Positions 5,620 through 6,695 of a DNA stretch of 6,695 bases are shown piece after piece; position 1 is the stretch's first letter; each line of letters starts with the position of its first letter. The notes beneath the pieces are model-generated. The model was not told where the DNA came from. It did not search any database and saw only the letters and a list, made by a program, of their open reading frames with translations. The stretch is taken from NCBI GenBank assembly GCA_937896205.1, contig CALBNA010000385.1, forward strand, positions 1 through 6,695. The letters are read 5' to 3'. The translations under genes and the position numbers were made by a program. This DNA is from an uncultured Campylobacter sp. GTDB taxonomy: Bacteria > Campylobacterota > Campylobacteria > Campylobacterales > Campylobacteraceae.

Positions 5620-6695
5620 ATGTCAGAAAATCAAACGAAAAAAGGCGGAATTTTAGCTTTTTATTTTAACTCAAGCTTGCTTTGGCGCATCATTATCGCT
5701 TTAGTGTTGGGCTCTGCGATTGGTATGTTACTACCTAAAAATATGCCGGTGGGTGATACCACGTGGGTGGCGATTTTAACGCCTTTGGGAGATCTTTTTG
5801 TGAGGCTTTTAAAGATGATTATGGTGCCTATCATCATCTGCTCGCTCATCGTGGGCACGAGCAGTATCTCGCCCGCGCACCTGGGCAAAGTAGGCGTTAA
5901 GGCGATCATATTTTACGCTATAACTACGCTTTTTGCGATCGTCATCGGCCTAGCGTGTGCGTTTGTATTTTCTCCAGGTAGCGGGCTTGATCTAAGCGAT
6001 GCGTCCAAGGCCGTCGAAAAGGCAGCGAACGCGCCTAGTATGAGTAAAATTTTGCTTAATATAATTCCTACGAATCCTTTTGATTCCATAGCCAAGGGCG
6101 AAATTTTGCCGATCATCGCGTTTTGCTTATTTCTTGGCGTAGGGCTTGCGTTTTGTCGCGACAGTAGTGATGCTCGTATTAAAAATTCCGCTGATACGGT
6201 TTATAATTTTTTCGACGGAATGAGCGAGATTATGTTTAAGGTCGTGCACTGGGTAATGCAATACGCACCAATTGGCGTTTTTGCGCTAATGTTTGTAGTG
6301 TTTAATAAAAGCGGTATCGAGGCTTTCAGCTCGCTATTAAATGTCACGATTACCCTATACGTAGGACTTGCGATTCAAGTATTTGCGGTTTATTGCGTTA
6401 TTTGTATGCTTATCGGAGTTAGCCCGATTAAATTCCTTAAAAAAGTGCGTCCGCCGATGCTTACGGCTTTTGTTACCCGCAGCTCCAACGGCACGCTTCC
6501 GATTACGATGCAAACCGCCGAAGATATGGGAATTCCAAAGGCGATCTACGGCTTTGTTTTGCCCGTGGGTGCTACGGTGAATATGAACGGCACGACCGTG
6601 TATTTGGGCGTGTGCACGCTCTTTATCGCTAATGCTTGCGGTATCGATCTAAATAGCAGCCACTACCTCACGATCATCATCACTTCGATGCCTGT
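5620..6695 (+). CDS. Dicarboxylate/amino acid:cation symporter (GltP/GltPh-like), partial
   Basis: Inner-membrane secondary transporter of the DAACS family, which imports glutamate, aspartate or C4-dicarboxylates with Na+ or H+. The window holds 358 full codons of the 5' part and cuts the gene; related proteins have roughly 410-430 residues. Hydrophobic helices begin near residue 21. PLGDLFVRLLKMIMVPIII (55-73) matches the conserved TM2-TM3 part. The HP1 re-entrant loop is TRSSNGTLP at 286-294, and MGIPKAIYGFVLPVGATV (303-320) leads into NMNGTT at 321-326 in TM7. The order and wording follow archaeal GltPh closely, but two sites differ from the common SSSG and NMDGT: Asn290 replaces the third serine and Asn323 replaces the aspartate. 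The substrate cannot be settled; the missing TM8 holds the main side-chain determinants (Asp394/Arg397 in GltPh). It stands alone after a tRNA and likely has its own promoter. Confidence 0.92.
   Translation, partial: MSENQTKKGGILAFYFNSSLLWRIIIALVLGSAIGMLLPKNMPVGDTTWVAILTPLGDLFVRLLKMIMVPIIICSLIVGTSSISPAHLGKVGVKAIIFYAITTLFAIVIGLACAFVFSPGSGLDLSDASKAVEKAANAPSMSKILLNIIPTNPFDSIAKGEILPIIAFCLFLGVGLAFCRDSSDARIKNSADTVYNFFDGMSEIMFKVVHWVMQYAPIGVFALMFVVFNKSGIEAFSSLLNVTITLYVGLAIQVFAVYCVICMLIGVSPIKFLKKVRPPMLTAFVTRSSNGTLPITMQTAEDMGIPKAIYGFVLPVGATVNMNGTTVYLGVCTLFIANACGIDLNSSHYLTIIITSMP

Noticed and set aside
5442..5669. 75-codon plus-strand frame before the transporter
   Set aside because: It has no family resemblance, no good ribosome site, and overlaps the well-supported transporter start in another frame.

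Overview
The window looks like a chromosomal stretch from a Campylobacter-type organism (Campylobacterota). The basis is the very frequent AAATTT/CAAATTT words in and between genes, TATAAT-like -10 boxes with T-rich upstream tracts instead of clear -35 boxes, and the gene families present. Most genes sit well above the GC content of C. jejuni, so a higher-GC oral species (C. rectus, C. showae, C. curvus or C. gracilis type) is my inference. The species is not proven by the sequence.

Layout, left to right. A complete PutP-type sodium/proline symporter (49-1539, +) is followed with no gap by a DUF2130 coiled-coil protein (1540-2787, +); the two form a translationally linked pair. The next spacer carries a long imperfect inverted repeat (2802-2872) and a competing GC hairpin. 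Then comes an isolated AT-rich gene for a small two-helix membrane protein (2967-3488, +, TTG start, about 32% GC by hand count). A 39-bp imperfect direct repeat lies on either side of it (2915-2953 and 3570-3608), so it may be an inserted or exchangeable cassette. A gene-free region of 332 bases (3489-3820) follows, with a strong hairpin at 3676-3710.

On the minus strand lies a broken cbrC/UPF0167-family gene (3821-4685). Its natural ATG and Shine-Dalgarno are in a different frame from the body of the gene because of one extra base. An in-frame TAG also cuts off a well-preserved family C-terminus containing a Cys-x2-Cys pair. Upstream of it on the same strand is an intact SseB-family gene (4767-5183). 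A compact divergent promoter region separates sseB from a CAU-anticodon tRNA gene (5294-5370, +; probably tRNA-Ile2 rather than elongator tRNA-Met). The window ends inside a glutamate/dicarboxylate-type cation symporter (from 5620, +, cut by the window edge).

Functionally the window is a patchwork: two Na+-coupled nutrient transporters (amino-acid or organic-acid uptake), one tRNA, and several small proteins of poorly known role. I see no CRISPR array, transposase or phage gene. The points most worth a second look are the two lesions in cbrC, the direct repeats around the AT-rich gene, and the switch-like inverted repeats after the DUF2130 gene.
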